NCBI GenBank assembly: GCA_022419385.1
Contig: JAJUBI010000005.1
Span: 3,038,001 to 3,102,000, forward strand
Length of the DNA: 64,000 bases
Direction of reading: 5' to 3'
DNA from: Paraconiothyrium sp. Pb-2020
Taxonomy: Eukaryota; Ascomycota; Dothideomycetes; Pleosporales; Didymosphaeriaceae
Of this stretch, positions 43,407 through 56,418 are shown piece by piece. A program made the translations under genes and the position numbers. The notes under the pieces are model-generated. The model saw nothing but the letters and a program-made list of their open reading frames with translations. It was not told the DNA's origin and searched no databases. Within the stretch, counting starts at the first letter, position 1, and each line of letters opens with the position of its first letter.

Positions 43407-45295
43407 GTTACGAAGCGCGGGGGGCCGCGAATACAAGATGGAAGCTGGGTTTGAACAGACAGGCTATGGGATGGTGGCGTAACTGGATAGTCCAAAATGT
43501 ACAAATAAGATGCAGAGCACCAAGAAGCAAGTATCGAAGTTGTCTTAGCTGTAGTTGTCGTGAGCGTGCTGCCGATTAAGCTGCCTCCATAGCCCGGCTG
43601 CTGTGTGTATGCGATGCTTCGGACTGAAAGCTGTGCTTGCTTGCCAATCGGTGGACGAACGCCGGTAAGAGAGGGGCGGCGAGAGTCACCAATTGACCCA
43701 ACCAAGACCAAAAAGTTAACAAGTTGCTGTCAATGCATACAAAATTGCTGCGGATGAGAAGGCAAGCGGGGTGTGGGCCGGTGGTGTTGACAGGTCGAGG
43801 GCACGGGCAAACTGGGCGATCGCGGTCGAGCAGCAAACGCCGGCGGAAGGTACGCACTCGAGCTCGGAGGTAGGCAAGAGCAGCAGAGTCGAGTGTCGGC
43901 AGGTGCTGTTGGCTGGTTCCTCCGGGAGAACGTGCTCGTGATGTTTTTTTTGGTCCAACCGTCTGATTCGATAGTGGCAGGAATGTGCCAAGGGCGAGGG
44001 TGAAGCTATGTTTGTTGTGGCTCGATCAGGAAGACTGGCACGCGTTGCCAGGTAAACAAGAAATGAAATTGCGTTCAGAGGAACGGGATCACTCCCACCT
44101 TGCTTTTCGGCTTGTTGTTACGAATCTAGGAGCCCGAGGCACGAGGGCAACTACGAGTATTCTACAACGTCGAGCAGTGCGAATATCCTGACACATGCAC
44201 AATTTTGGCATTCTCGAATTTTACTTGAGCGTGCTACTAACTCTCTTACGTTGTTAGGTGAAGTTTTCCATTGCATCTCGCCGGCGACGGATCATTGCGA
44301 TCCAAAGGGAGAGACGGGTGGCCATCGAACGTGAGAAATTGGAGAAGCACAATGGTTCAAGATTTCGAGAACGCTACACACCTTTCTGCAGAGGATTCTG
44401 TCTCCTGTGGTAATGAAAGTAAGGAGATGCTCGCCGATACTTCTCTGGAGTAGCCCCGCAGTATTTGCCCAAGTTGGCAGCGTACACTAATGCGATATCG
44501 ATTGGGTGCGGGCATATCTGCACAGTATTCCAGTATATATATTAAGATGATAGCGTGTTGAAGACTGATGTTGCGAGCATCACAAGAGAGGTAAGACGGT
44601 GGACTGCAAGTCTGCGTGAACGGTGTCGACGTTCTCGGCGCTCGGTCCGATCCAAGACCCAAGGAAGTGGCTCCCGACCAGGATCCGGTCACGAGATCTG
44701 CACCGACCCGCCGCCCACGAAATAACCTTAATGCAGCCTTCTACGGATCAGGACCGTCCTGCATGAGCAACCACGGACCGGGAAGCTTCTCGACACGCTC
44801 GAGCGTACGATTTCGTCACACTTTGCAACACGAACGTTGAGGGCGAGTGGCAAAACGTCGATTCATATCCGATATTTCCTCGGTACCCTGGTGGGGTTAT
44901 CTCTTGTACCGTGCCCTGGCCTAATGCCTTACAGTTCGCGCCAGCTATGAGCACCAGATATCGTAACGTAGAAGCAAATAAAGCCCTGACAACGAAATCA
45001 TCCGTTCAAGGCCTCAGACTGCTATTCCCTCAAGTTGAGCCAAGCCCCCAAAGTGGACCAAAAAGTGAAACCTCGCGCGTCGTTGCCCCAGACACGCGGA
45101 TGCATAACAACAACTCCTCTGACGAAGAAAAAATATTCCCAAAACGTAGCACTGAGTACACATAATCCAGAGAAGCGCCGATTAAGAGGTATCTGCTGCA
45201 AAAGCCGGACCGAATACACGAAACATACGCCAAGACCGGGACTCCTATCAAGAGCATGGTCATCCTCCGATCGGTTTCCAACGTCAGCAAGTTCT
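43407..45295. other. Upstream region of the kinase gene and 3' region of the zinc-finger gene
   Basis: About 1.9 kb. The minus-strand open frame 43711-43151 overlaps the kinase leader and has no domain. Between 44000 and 45000 stops are frequent in all frames. A minus-strand frame at 45380-45030 could supply a last exon of the zinc-finger gene (it contains GFEASLKNLLTLETDRRM), but I found no donor in the needed phase. Confidence 0.4.
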
Positions 45296-46757
45296 TCAAG
45301 GACGCCTCGAACCCGTGACCATTGGACGGTGCGACGGCGGTGTTGTCCAGTCCAGACCTGAAAAGGGTAAAATAATACAAGGAGAAGTGAAGTGAGAGGC
45401 CAGACTACCGGCAGGAGAGCTGCTCTATGCGCGACCATGTATCATGGTTTTCGTATCCACGGATTCGGCTTTGACGTCCGGCGATTGGCTTTCCCGCTTG
45501 TTGTCATCTCCAGCGTTTGCAATCTTGCCGCAGCCCTTGACCAAGATATGTCGCTGGAAAAGCTCAGTACTCTAGCTTAGACAGATGAACGGAGATGCAA
45601 CGTACCTTGAGCGCGTCCTTTCGCGAAAAGCTCTTATCGCAATGGGTGCAGGGGAATGGCTTGACTGCCAGATGTATCCTCTTGTGTCTCTTCAGATCGT
45701 GGTTTCGGTTGAAGCTTTGTGGGCACTGGTCGCACTTGAATGGTCGATCGTTGGCAGGTGGTTGCTGATGTTGGTGTGGTCCGAGGAAATGTGGCATGGC
45801 AGCTGCATGTCCACTGTTAAATCCTTGCATCATCCCAGGGTGAACGCCGCCGACCAGAGCTAATTGGCCGTTCGGATTGTTCACGTTGGTATACACTGGG
45901 CTGGGAGCCGGCACGTAGTTGCCGTAGGATCGTTGATAAGGATGGGGCGAGGGTGCCGGATTAGATGGTATTGAAGGAATCGCACCATGCGACACAGCTG
46001 GTGACATCCTTGGGATTGGCCCACCTCCGCTGATCGGGCTTTGATGTGTCGGTGATGGACCTGTGGAATAAGGAAACGTGGCCTGCTGTGGTGTTGTGGC
46101 GGGGGGGTATGAGTACGTTGGTGTAGGTGGTGGCCTGAAAGGCTCCTGGGCGTGTGCGGGTGACTGTTGAGGCGCCGAACTCGACACTGGAGTTTGTGAG
46201 TTCATCAAGTGATGAGGCTGATGTTGTGCAGGCATTGGGGGCATATTGGACGGCACGGACGATGGCGTGAATGGCGGCAGCTGCTGGTTCATTTCGTACG
46301 GTGGCGGATTCAGCCCTTTACCATAAAGTGTGAGCATTGGCACGTCAAACTGACGATCGATCTGCAGGGAACGTAACTCACCTCCTCGGGCTTGGTTATA
46401 TTGGTTTTGCGGTGGAGCACCATATCCATAATGGCTGGGCGGCTGAGAAGCTGGCGAGTACATGTAGGCGCCGCTTTGATTATACGAAGACATTGTTGCT
46501 GGCTGGGCACTGCTTGTCGACACTCCTGAAGAAGGACTCAGTACTTCACCGGGTATGTTGTTCGGTGGAGTAAGCAGGTTCCCAACGCTAGCAATAGTCG
46601 TTGGAGCTTGTGACGACTGTGAAGCGTTGATAGTATTGAAGGAAGAAAACTTGTGCGCAGACGGAGGTGGCAGTTCGAAATTACCCAAATGAGCGGCGTG
46701 TCCCCTCCTAGACGAAAAGCTTGGAGGTACACCCATCTGGGTTGGCCCAGGATGCAT
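45296..46757 (-). CDS. C2H2 zinc-finger transcription factor with long low-complexity N-terminus
   Basis: Exon 1 runs from 46757 (first ATG) to 45606; exon 2 begins at 45553 after a 52-nt intron (GTACGT ... TTCCAG). About 470 residues if exon 2 is read to the TGA at 45296. Residues 1-315 are Pro/Ser/Gln/Tyr-rich. Two tandem fingers follow: FKCDQCPQSFNRNHDLKRHKRIH and FPCTHCDKSFSRKDALK-RHILVKGC; the intron splits the second, whose fourth ligand is cysteine. The finger pair is of a type seen in filamentous ascomycete regulators, but I do not name it. The reading frame stays open upstream for another 64 codons to 46949 and beyond, with family-like sequence (RGFYWSDAHFSTPP) but no ATG, so the true start is uncertain. 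The extreme C-terminus is also uncertain, since another small intron is possible near 45410. Confidence 0.8.
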
Positions 46758-48305
46758 CGAAGTCGGATGAGCCACTGCAGCAGCCACGTTGGCGGTTGTG
46801 TTCCGGGTAGGTCCTGACGACCTACCAGCTTCTGAAGAGGGAGGAGTCGGTATGGATTGCAGCTGTGACGCTGCAAAAGGCGGAGTGGAGAAGTGCGCGT
46901 CGGACCAATAGAATCCACGTGAGGACTGGGAAGAATCCACGGAGGGCAACCGACGGCTCGTAGCCCCGAAGCGTGACGTGGGAGGTAAGTGCCTTGGTCG
47001 AGGAGGACAAAGTGCTAATGAGGTGCAAGTAGTGGAGGAGCAACGGCGTTGGAAATGGTCTCTTGCTCACACAGACGCAAAGCGGTCTAGATATTCTATG
47101 GTGTTCCCCACTAGTATGTCGGTCCTCCAGATGGCGAATGGTCGTTCCGGGCAGTCGAAAGCTGCGATGGGTGGACGGTGCCGGCGATGGTACCTGCGCA
47201 GCTCTGAAGAATGGTGATACCAACGGATGCACGCCACTCCGGAAGTCTTCTAGAAGTCTCAGTCTCCACGCAAGACCAGTGGTGGTGCTCGTCGCAAGCC
47301 GAATCAAGAGGGCGTACAGAGCAGCAAAAGCAGATGGTGGTGGAACGCTGTCTCCAACACAGTCGGCGCTCGGTAGGGCCCGATTTCCTGGTTGCGCAGA
47401 CGTAGTGCTACTGCGGCTGTCGTACAGGCTGTGAGAAAGTTGGTTTTTGGATAAGAGGTTCGACCTGTTGCTACGGGGGTGGTGGGCTTGTCGTCTGGCG
47501 GAGGACAATGGTGCTCGGATTGGCTAGCAGCGATAGTGCTGGCGGCTCAGATTCCACGGGACTGGGACTGGGGTCGCCTTCCCAACTGAGCAACGAAGAC
47601 AGACGACTTGGGTGGTGTTGGCGTCCAGGACAGAGGCGCGGCGAGATCTGGTGTTGCACGTGGACGATGGGGGAGCCCGTGTGCAGTGGCCCTTTGGGGT
47701 AGAGGGACGGTGTATGTGAGGCGCGCGGGCGACGGCGATCCCTCCTTGTTAAGCTCAGTTCCTGGGCGCCCTAGGGAGCGATGGCGGAGAAGGCTGGACT
47801 GTGCTGGGCCAAAGGCTTTTGGTCGCAGTGAGCGGGTGGAGTCACGTATATGTAGGCGGGCTAAGGCGTCAGGGTTTGTGGTTCGCGTGGCTTCGTAGCG
47901 GGCTGGGGCTTCGCCAGGGCATCAAGAGCCTAACCAGGCGATAGGGTTCGTCCGAGCGTTTTGGGGCAATCTGGATCGGGACGGGAGATGAGGGCGAGAG
48001 CAGGCTACAGATGGGCGGTCGACGGCGCTATTCAGCGCGCCTGGACGCAACAGGGAAGGGGAAACGAGAGACGGGAGAAGCAACTCTCGTGGTGAATAAC
48101 AAAGCTACCACACCGTTCAGGTGCGAATGAGAGGGCAGGCGAGCACGGGGGAGCAACAATGCGGTGCTGGGATCACGGCACCAACCAGCAGCAGACCCTG
48201 TCGGTGGCCCTCTGCTCGGAGTCGCTGGCGTGCGGGACGGCTTGGACCAGGACAGTGGAGGAGCGGTGGGCTGCGCCGGCCGGGCCAGGTCAAAGAGCAG
48301 GCGGG
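46758..48305 (-). promoter_or_regulatory. Long ATG-poor leader of the zinc-finger gene
   Basis: On the minus strand there is no ATG from 47919 down to 46758 (1162 nt), and only one (47922) as far up as 48305. That single ATG opens an 18-codon reading frame ending in TGA. The plus strand of the same stretch has many ATG triplets, so this is a strand-specific depletion. I read it as a long 5' leader kept free of upstream starts, or as a gene using a non-ATG start. Confidence 0.55.
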
Positions 48306-49750
48306 CATGGCATCTGGGATGATGCTGATGGTGCCGCTGACCTCGCCGGCGCTGCTTTGAAGTGGTGGCGATGCGGCTGGTCCTGACCCAGGGTCGCGGC
48401 ACAGCACCACGGGCAAGAGAGGAAGCTTTTTGTTTTTCCAAGTACCAAGGACGAGCCACAGGCAGGCAGAAGAGTCGGGACTGGCGCGTGGTCTGGCCAG
48501 ACGGGTCCCGTGCACCCCAGCGAGACAAAGCGCCGCGCACATACAAAGACGAGGGCAGCCAACTCGGCGACCTGGGGGCCACGCGGGCTGATTGGGCCGG
48601 CGCGGCGTGTCGCGCGCACGCTGGCGAGGGGACGGTGCTTCTGGCTCTCGAGCTGACGGCAGGCTCGCTCGTTCAGGTCGCCGGGCTCGCGCTAGCCGAG
48701 TACGCTGCAGGCGGGCACCTGACGAGCGAGCGGGAGAGGCTTCAGACGACAATGGCAGCGCAGTCGATCGACGCCGCGCAGACAGGGACAGGCCGGGGGC
48801 GCGCTGGCGAACATGATGCGACGTCGAGCAGGGCCCGGCGCTGGGTATTTTTAGCGGCACATTCTATTGTCTGCGGCACGTGCGGACGGCGCAGAAAGCG
48901 AGTCCGGGATGCGGGCGACGAGGGCGAGCACTGCGTCAGCACGCTGGCCGATCTCCACGTGGTGGCAGCTGCAGTTATTTTCGGGCTTTGTGCACAAGCG
49001 GCCGGGGGTGGTGAAGGAGGAGGGGCACGAGGCGCCCGTTGGCTGCGGGTGACAGCTGGCGAGAGCGTGCGCGTGTGTGTTCGGGGCGGCCAGCCAGGCC
49101 AGCACTGCTCCGGGAGAGACGTGCGGTCGGTACGGGTGGCCGGCGTCTGCATGAGACTTCATTTCCAGTGCGTCAGGATGGAGCAGCGCTTCGACGCCCG
49201 TGTAACTGCCTGCCTGCGATACGCGCCCGGCGGCCGCATAAGCGAGCAGCGCAGAGCAGGAGAGCAGCGCAGCAGTCGTCGCAGAGCCGCCCTCGACGCT
49301 CGCTCGCAGGCCATCCCTGCTCTCACACTGGCACCCCTCTGGCGGAGTCGCGCGCCAGCAGATTGCTTCGCGTTCGCGTGCACGCCGCCCGCAGTCGTCT
49401 CTTCGCGGCCCCAGGCTACAGCTGCCGTCCCTCGACCGTCACCGCTGATCGATCTGCATCTGCATCTTCGCACCCTCGGCGCCGTCCGCCGGGCTTGCCT
49501 TCGGGCTGCCCGTGGGCCCCGCCCAATTCGTCTGCCTGCCCCTGTCGCACCGCGGCTGCACGACTTAACTTTGACACGGATCGCTTTCTCCCCATCCGCC
49601 CTGGCGCTGTTCGTCGTGGATCCAAACTCCTGATCCTCCTCCGCCCGACCAAGCCCGTCCCGTGAGCTTGGGACTCGCAGCAGCCATCCACCGCCAAACT
49701 CAATCGCAGCCTGCTGTCCACCTCCAAGCCTCACCTCCCAGCGGCCCGGG
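48306..49750. other. GC-rich stretch with long overlapping open frames on both strands
   Basis: The stretch is GC-rich, with a 423-codon plus-strand frame (48362-49633) facing a 275-codon minus-strand frame (49986-49159) and others. All are Arg/Ala/Gly/Pro-rich and lack domains, as expected where stop codons are rare because of base composition. I call no gene. It probably holds the promoter of the zinc-finger gene. Confidence 0.45.
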
Positions 49751-52700
49751 TGCCATGCTTGCTTAAATCTGCCTCCTCCGCATCCATGGCCCAGCGGCCA
49801 TCCGACCCTCCAACGCCCGTCTGATGACAACACCTGGCCTCGTGTGCGTTTGAAGATACACGGCAGAGACACTGCATTTCGAATATCCTTCTGTAAAGGA
49901 AATGACGGCCCCTCCCCCCACACGTCCTGACATGCAGCTCTGCATCTCGGAACACGTCTCTGTGTGAAGCAGCCCGCGATAGGCATCTTCTGCGCCTACT
50001 CGTCGAATCAATAGTCCCTCGCAATTTTGACTTGGCTGGGACTCGCCAAACCCTGCTGCGTGCTCAGCGACACACCGTGCAGCGACGCACCTTTAGGCCG
50101 CGTACCGCTGCATGGATATCTCGTCGCTTCGCGTCGCGTCGCGTTTTCTGCCCAGCATCTGGGCCATGATGCTCTAGGCTTTTGCGAAGGCCGTCATCCA
50201 ATCTTTTCCCTATTGGACCCTGTCGTCGCCCTCGTCACTAACATCACTCTTCTCCTGCGTATGCTATCCGTCGCAAAAGAAAGCCTTGCCAACTTCGCAT
50301 CTTTTTACCCTTTTTCCAGCCGACTTGCAATACGACCAGCTTGTGGGCCGTACTCGAGCCACTGGCCCAATACGCCGTGCAAGCGGCAAGCGCTGGAGCT
50401 AGTGTCCTGGGATGGCCTGGATCGCATATCCTGCCTGTGAGACCTGGCCGGTGCAATACCCGCGCAGACTCTGCATCGCGACTGCCAAAGATATCGTCGT
50501 TGCGCTGCCGAAACATTGTCAGCCAGATGGAGGTTTTGTTGACATGTCATTTCCCGCATCTAGGCTAACAATTTACCGCTTCGTTAGCCGGACGCCATCC
50601 AAGCCCGCCGCGGAGCTGGTCTGGATCACGCGAATCCGGCAGTGTGGGAGGAACAGGGAAGCCCCCAGATTTTTCAGATGCGCTGGTGAACCGATCTACA
50701 TACAGACGAGGACGCTATTCATCATCCATCAGCTCCAGCTCCACACAAATGGTCTGATGATTGCTTCACGACTAACTACCTCCATGCGAGACGGTCATGG
50801 AACTCACATGAGTTAGGCCGCAGTGTCGCGTTGAAGCCGACTGCGCTCGGAACCAGCAACATTAAACAAGTTCAACAGCTAAAAGGGCTGGAACGCGGCC
50901 GCAGTGATCAAGCCCTGTGTGCATCACCAGTCAAGATACTGTGTTGACATCTTCGGCATCGCGAAGGCAGCGCCTTCAAGCCGGTGGCCTGTCATGTTCG
51001 ATGTTTTCCACCCCTCTCGAGCTTTCGAGTATGGTTCCTCGGCCTATTCGCCGCTAGCCCCATATCAGAGTGGTGTAAGACTTTCTTCCCAAGCACGGTG
51101 GACCAATCTATCCGTATTCCCTTTTGTACAATGCGTCTCGTGTTTCGTTATTGCAAAACCCTCACCAATCGCATGAACACCCGCTCTCGACACTCGCACA
51201 GAGAGCGTGTCATTACGGAGAAGGGATCCCGAGGCTTGCCTGATACTATCTGACCAAATAGTCACGTACAGCGTCACCCTGGGTATTCCCCGAGCGCGAA
51301 TGTCTACGTTACAGTCGCTCACTCCTGCTCTCAGGGATGAACCACGAAGCCGATATCCATATCATCTAATTCAAAAGCACTATAGTCCGGAGCCCCACCG
51401 CTGACACTGACTTGGACCCGATCCACACTCTACATAGATCTGGTGACTTCCAGTCCGCCCCTCACGGAGTACACACCGCTTTCGGGATTTCCACTCTACG
51501 CCCATTGCTTTTTGCATCGTCGCAGAGTGACACGAAGCTCGTTGAACAACGATCCACGGTCGTGCTTCGCTCCCAAGGCAGCTCATCATTTGCCCATCGA
51601 TTTGTCTGGAGCTAATGATTGATCACTCTGCAGTACGCTCTCGATAAGGCAATCGGTAGATAGCTCCCAGGGCTTAGTCGGGCACGCAGCGACTTTGCTT
51701 GACAAATGCCGCCCATCGTATCGACCTCGGTCCGCCTCCGAAGCGCTCAAGCTAATGTATCACTTCGCAATCTTGTGCTCTCAGCCCTAGCCGTAGGTAG
51801 GATGGCTATGATTTAATCGCTTCAGGAACGTGCTCGTGGTGTTGTTGGAACACATGCGGGAGCTTGTTCTAATGCTGACTGCACGCGGCTTGCTTACTGC
51901 CTTCCCAATCCACCTGCACGAGCGTACTCAAATCTATCAGCACCCTCTCTATCTTCCACCGACAGGCACCCACCTACCTACCCGTCTGACGCAGCGTACG
52001 CGAGGGCGCCTTGGGCATCGCGTGTGACTAGTCCTATCGCCCGGTGCTGGGCGCTTGACTAGGCTGGCCCCAAATTCGCCTTATTCTTACATCAGAATCC
52101 TGCGATGCATGCAATTCCTTTTTGCGATTGTTCCGATGTCGAAGGCGAATAGCGATGAAGTAGAGTAAGGCTGGGTACTCGTTTGCTCTGTCATACGGTG
52201 GTCTGAAGGCCTCTGGTGTGGGTATGTCATTCCGCTGAACCAACGCAAACGATTCTGAACTCAGAGCGGTAATTACAAGGCACTTGTAGGAACTGCAGCT
52301 CTAAATTTTACGAGAAGAACGGCCACTATGGCACACTCACCACAAAGAAGCATACTAAAATTTCTAGAGACTGCAGCGAGCTATGTGGACATAACTCAGG
52401 GCATACATGAGCACATGTTGTACACCCATCGTCCCATACAACTGATACGATTACACCATTACTGTTCTATACGCACACCGATGACACACCAGGCAGGGTT
52501 TATGTCTCTCTGCACCGGTGAAGTCCGGCAACTCGTTTCCACGTATGCCTGCTAAGGCCCGGGTCGCATCGACTCAGCACAAAACTTCAATGCAGGGTTT
52601 GCCGTCGAAGCAGGTGATACTGGACTCCTGCATACACCTTGGTCTCTTCACATCAGAAATGAGGGCAGAACGACCAAGTCAGCGGAGCTTACCTCGCAGT

Positions 52701-53360
52701 GATCAGCCCAGTGTTCTTCCATGTTACGGCATGTCAGTTGCGTCGGGTGGGCCACTGCCATCTCCTGTCCCTACGAGTACTATCATAGATATGCTCAAGA
52801 ACAGGCTCCTAAGCCTAATGCGATATCTCTTTTGTCTTCTCCCTGCCTCGCTGATAGTCCAGGACCAGCCCTCCGCATTCTCCGCCCTCATCCTGCACAC
52901 GTCCGCATCGCGCCGTTCACGCCAAAATTTCTCATGGCGTCGTAGTGGGCTTTTTGGGTTGGAGATCCTATCATAGAAGGCGTCAGGACAGCCATGTACA
53001 AACGTAGTGCGGAGAAAGAGAAAGAGCCCACGCAATAACGACTGCCCCAGGTTGACGCAATGCACATAAACATGTGCCGATCTTGCACATTGGAGTGGCA
53101 GGGAACCTTAGTGCATGTAGCACACCGTTGTGCTAGCATGGAAAGGCATCTGGTATAGAACGTGATAGTTTATTGGATCATAGCCTTGATCAAACACACA
53201 CATGTGTCCCAACGTTTGTCCTTTGACACTGCGTGAACGAGTGTCCCGGTTCCGGCTTCGCACGATCACTGAAAAACAGATACATGTCCTTCGAATCATC
53301 CTTCCTGTTGCACTGTGGAAGGAGTCGTACGCGACCGCAACTCTCATGCGCGTACGCGCT
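49751..53360. other. Gene-poor stretch
   Basis: About 3.6 kb without a supported gene. No open frame exceeds about 150 codons and none has a domain. A small GTCGC direct repeat occurs at about 50124-50143. It could hold noncoding transcripts or decayed genes, but I see no positive sign of either. Confidence 0.4.
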
Positions 53361-53600
53361 TCACTCCGCACTAGTCGATCTGTCGTGACCCTGTTTGTAC
53401 TTAGCCACAATGTCGTCCGTCGTCTGCTTGGAGATGATGATGGCCAACTTGATCTTGTCTCGCTTCCGTGTGGCGAATTGGAGCGATCGAGGGCTTTGGG
53501 GATGTTCTGTACAGTGGGGTTGTTCATTGACATGGTCGGATGTTTGCTAGTCACATTGACCTGATGGTGTGAGTCTAAGAGAGCCATATTGTCTTGAAAT
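53361..53600 (-). pseudogene. Possible frameshifted small gene
   Basis: Two adjoining minus-strand frames have the codon use of the real genes here. The upstream one starts with ATG at 53587 (MALLDSHHQVNVTSKHPTMS) and is open to 53108; from about 53475 the better coding signal is in another frame, reading KRDKIKLAIIISKQTTDIVA and ending with TGA at 53361. A single-base shift near 53475 would join them, as would an unseen intron. No family was recognised, so this is a weak call. Confidence 0.25.
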
Positions 53601-56336
53601 GTGCTCGAGTCGAGTGCATTGCTTCTAGAGTCGTGTTCTACACCTGAGAAGATGAGGGAAGCGTTCTATAGTGATCAATGTAAGAATGAGACAGGAGCGC
53701 AAGTCTTGTCTGAGTTTATGTCAGTCGCAGGAGATGTGAGATGCGCCACAAACTCCACGCTTTAATTTGGTTGGACGAAACCTATGACTTTGTCTTGCTT
53801 TAAACTCCAATAGGTAACATTCCAGCTACCCCAATAAAGTAGTACAACCTCCGACACAGTTCTTACAATCTACAGATACTACTGTTCCATATGATCTTGC
53901 TGGGCTACATAAGGTACCTCATGTCCAAGTTGCCATATGTCCCCTTTAATGTTCAGCCGCTACCACGACTCCGAGCCTGAATTAACAGCTGCCAGGTTCT
54001 GCGTAGCTCTAGATGTATGTGTCCGTGTATGACGCGCAGACAACATCCGATACGCACCTTTATGGGTGACTTAATGTCTTCAAGATAAACTTGCCGTTAC
54101 CTAGTCCCATATCCTTTCCAGTGGACGTTCTTCCTTGTTCCTCTTCGGCGTTCAAAATGTTGCAGAGGCTTCATTCATCTTCGTTCACAGTATACGGTGC
54201 TTCATAGTCGAGATTACCTAACTCATCTTCATCTTTGTTCTTCCATGCTTCGTCCTCACCCCTCTTTGCCACTCCTCTCAACTCCAGAGTCATCGACGTT
54301 CGCATCCCTGCAAGCTCGATCCCTACGTTCTGCATCCTCTGCGGCTGACTCGTCTTCTGGGAAAACTTCAACCACGTAGCAAGATCACTGTCAGCGAATA
54401 TTTGACTGAGCAGCGTTAGTGCTTCTTAAAAGGATCCTAAGGATCACTCGCTTGGTGATCCGGCTTGCTCCAATTTAAACAGAGTCTTGCGCTCGAAAGT
54501 TTTACGCTGATAGATCATGCGGCGCCATTTGTCATGCTTGAATTGGAAGGGCCAAGAAGGGGCTCCTGTAGTAAAGGTACTCGAGTAGATTGAGAGCTCC
54601 ATTCTCGCTGGAGTATTTGTTGCAACCACAGATAAAGTGCGACTCTTAACAATCGATGATCTATGCTTGAGGTAGGGATGCGTAAGCAGCGAGCCAGATA
54701 GAGAGTTTAGCGCTATTCCTACTATGTGATGCAAGACGGGATCATGCACATGTTGGGGCTTTTTTTAGAATTCTCTCACTGTTTGTATATATTGTGATGT
54801 GATTAAAGGGAAGGAATTCCCCCTTCTAGAGGTTGCGCCCGACATAGCTTAGCTACTCGCGATAGTGTGGTAAAAGGCCGATCATGGGAGAAACTTCAAT
54901 TTGAACCGAAGTACACCGAGTTACGTTTATTTTATTCACTCGCTGTCTACCACCTCACATCCAATTTAACATTTAATTTCCCCCCACGACACTTGCGAAT
55001 TCCCGAGAGGCTGTGATGAACATAATTAGATTTCGTCTCGAATGCGTCACCTACCAGTAGCTGGTATGCAGGGAAACGATAAACAAATGGTGTCGTACCT
55101 GAAGTGATTTATAATTTACTTGACACCACAAGCGTAATCATCATCTAATGTGGACAAACGAAGCGGACGGGGCGTCGCGCACTCTCTAGACCGTATTGGC
55201 TTCGAAACTATGTTTTGAAAATCCCACGTCTCCAGAGACGCCTCCTGCAGGTAATGATTTCATCAAAGGTATTAATGACCATATTACACAATGAGCTGGT
55301 AAGACGGCCAAGGCGACGGAGAAGCAAAACAGAAGTGGAGCAACGTTTTCGAGCGCGACGTTCCGTTGAGTAAGACGCGAGCCTTGATGCGCACCTTCCG
55401 TAAGGTTTACGAGCTCGCTTCCATGCATCCGCATCTGCACAACCTCAGATCAGTATTAAGTAATTGACATGGCATAGGCCGTCATCAGGGGTTTTCAAAC
55501 AAGCCACACCGATTTACACACACCAATACGCACCAAGTCTACCCCTCAAACATATCTCGCACGAATCTCGCGTAACCTCCCACAACCTCATACCGATCCT
55601 GTCCTCCCTCCACCACAACGATCTCGTCCCATCTTGTCCACCCTATCAACTCCATTCGCACGGATCGCTTCGTATAGCCCTACACCGTCGCACAGTTCGT
55701 TCCACCTTCCTCTCACCACGGTGCAACATCACTAACCGGGCGCTCCGATTGGTGTCTCAAACGAGCAATATCTAGCAGAAACCCACTGTCTAGGGCGTGT
55801 CCCGTAGAAGCGGATATGTGTCGCACTGACGCTGCGGGAGAGTTGTAACCTGGCGGCTGGGTTGAGATGGCTGGGATGGGCGTACGGGCTGACGCTGGTG
55901 GTGGGCCCAGTGGAAGTGTCACGCTGCTATGGGCGAAAGCGGTGGAACATGCGTGGGTGCTGAGGCGGATGAGAGGCGTGTAAATATTTGTGCGATTGCT
56001 TGCCGGTTTGTGAGAGATTTATAATATCCTTGCTTCTTAATATAGGGAGGGCGTCGTTGTTGACCATATTGGAGTGATCCGCCTAAATACGTGTTATGCG
56101 AATATTACCTGATATACGAAAGCCTGTCGAATTATTTTCGTGGAATCCACTGCCCATTATTCGCACAAAGTCACGGTGCAGCCTATGCATGTACGTAAAG
56201 TGATGATGCTGCATAAGGAAGGCCGGAGACATGCATGTAACTAGGCGCTAATAAACTCTCCGGAGCCTCAATCGAAGCCTTCCTGCAGGGCCTCCCCATC
56301 CTAGTAGCCTGACTACAAGCATGTCAGCAAATTTCG
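53601..56336. other. Gene-poor, AT-richer stretch
   Basis: About 2.7 kb with stops in all frames. The minus-strand frame 54749-54444 (101 codons) contains a protein-like part (PFQFKHDKWRRMIYQRKTFE) that may be a relic, but nothing flanking it supports a gene. No repeats were noticed. Confidence 0.35.
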
Positions 56337-56345
56337 TATAAAAGG
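56337..56345 (+). promoter_or_regulatory. TATA box of the GFA gene
   Basis: TATAAAAGG stands 82 bp upstream of the start codon at 56419, a suitable place for a fungal TATA element. Confidence 0.55.
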
Positions 56346-56418
56346 ACCCAAATATACCCTACCTCAGCTGTGGGCACAACCGTCCACGACTACCTCTCTG
56401 TAGCATATACGCGTCAGC

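Noticed and set aside
48362..49633. 423-codon plus-strand open frame
   Set aside because: Arg/Ala/Gly-rich with no domain, in a GC-rich block where equally long frames exist on the other strand; best explained by base composition.
49159..49986. 275-codon minus-strand open frame
   Set aside because: Overlaps the frame above; no domain, no coding periodicity that I could see.
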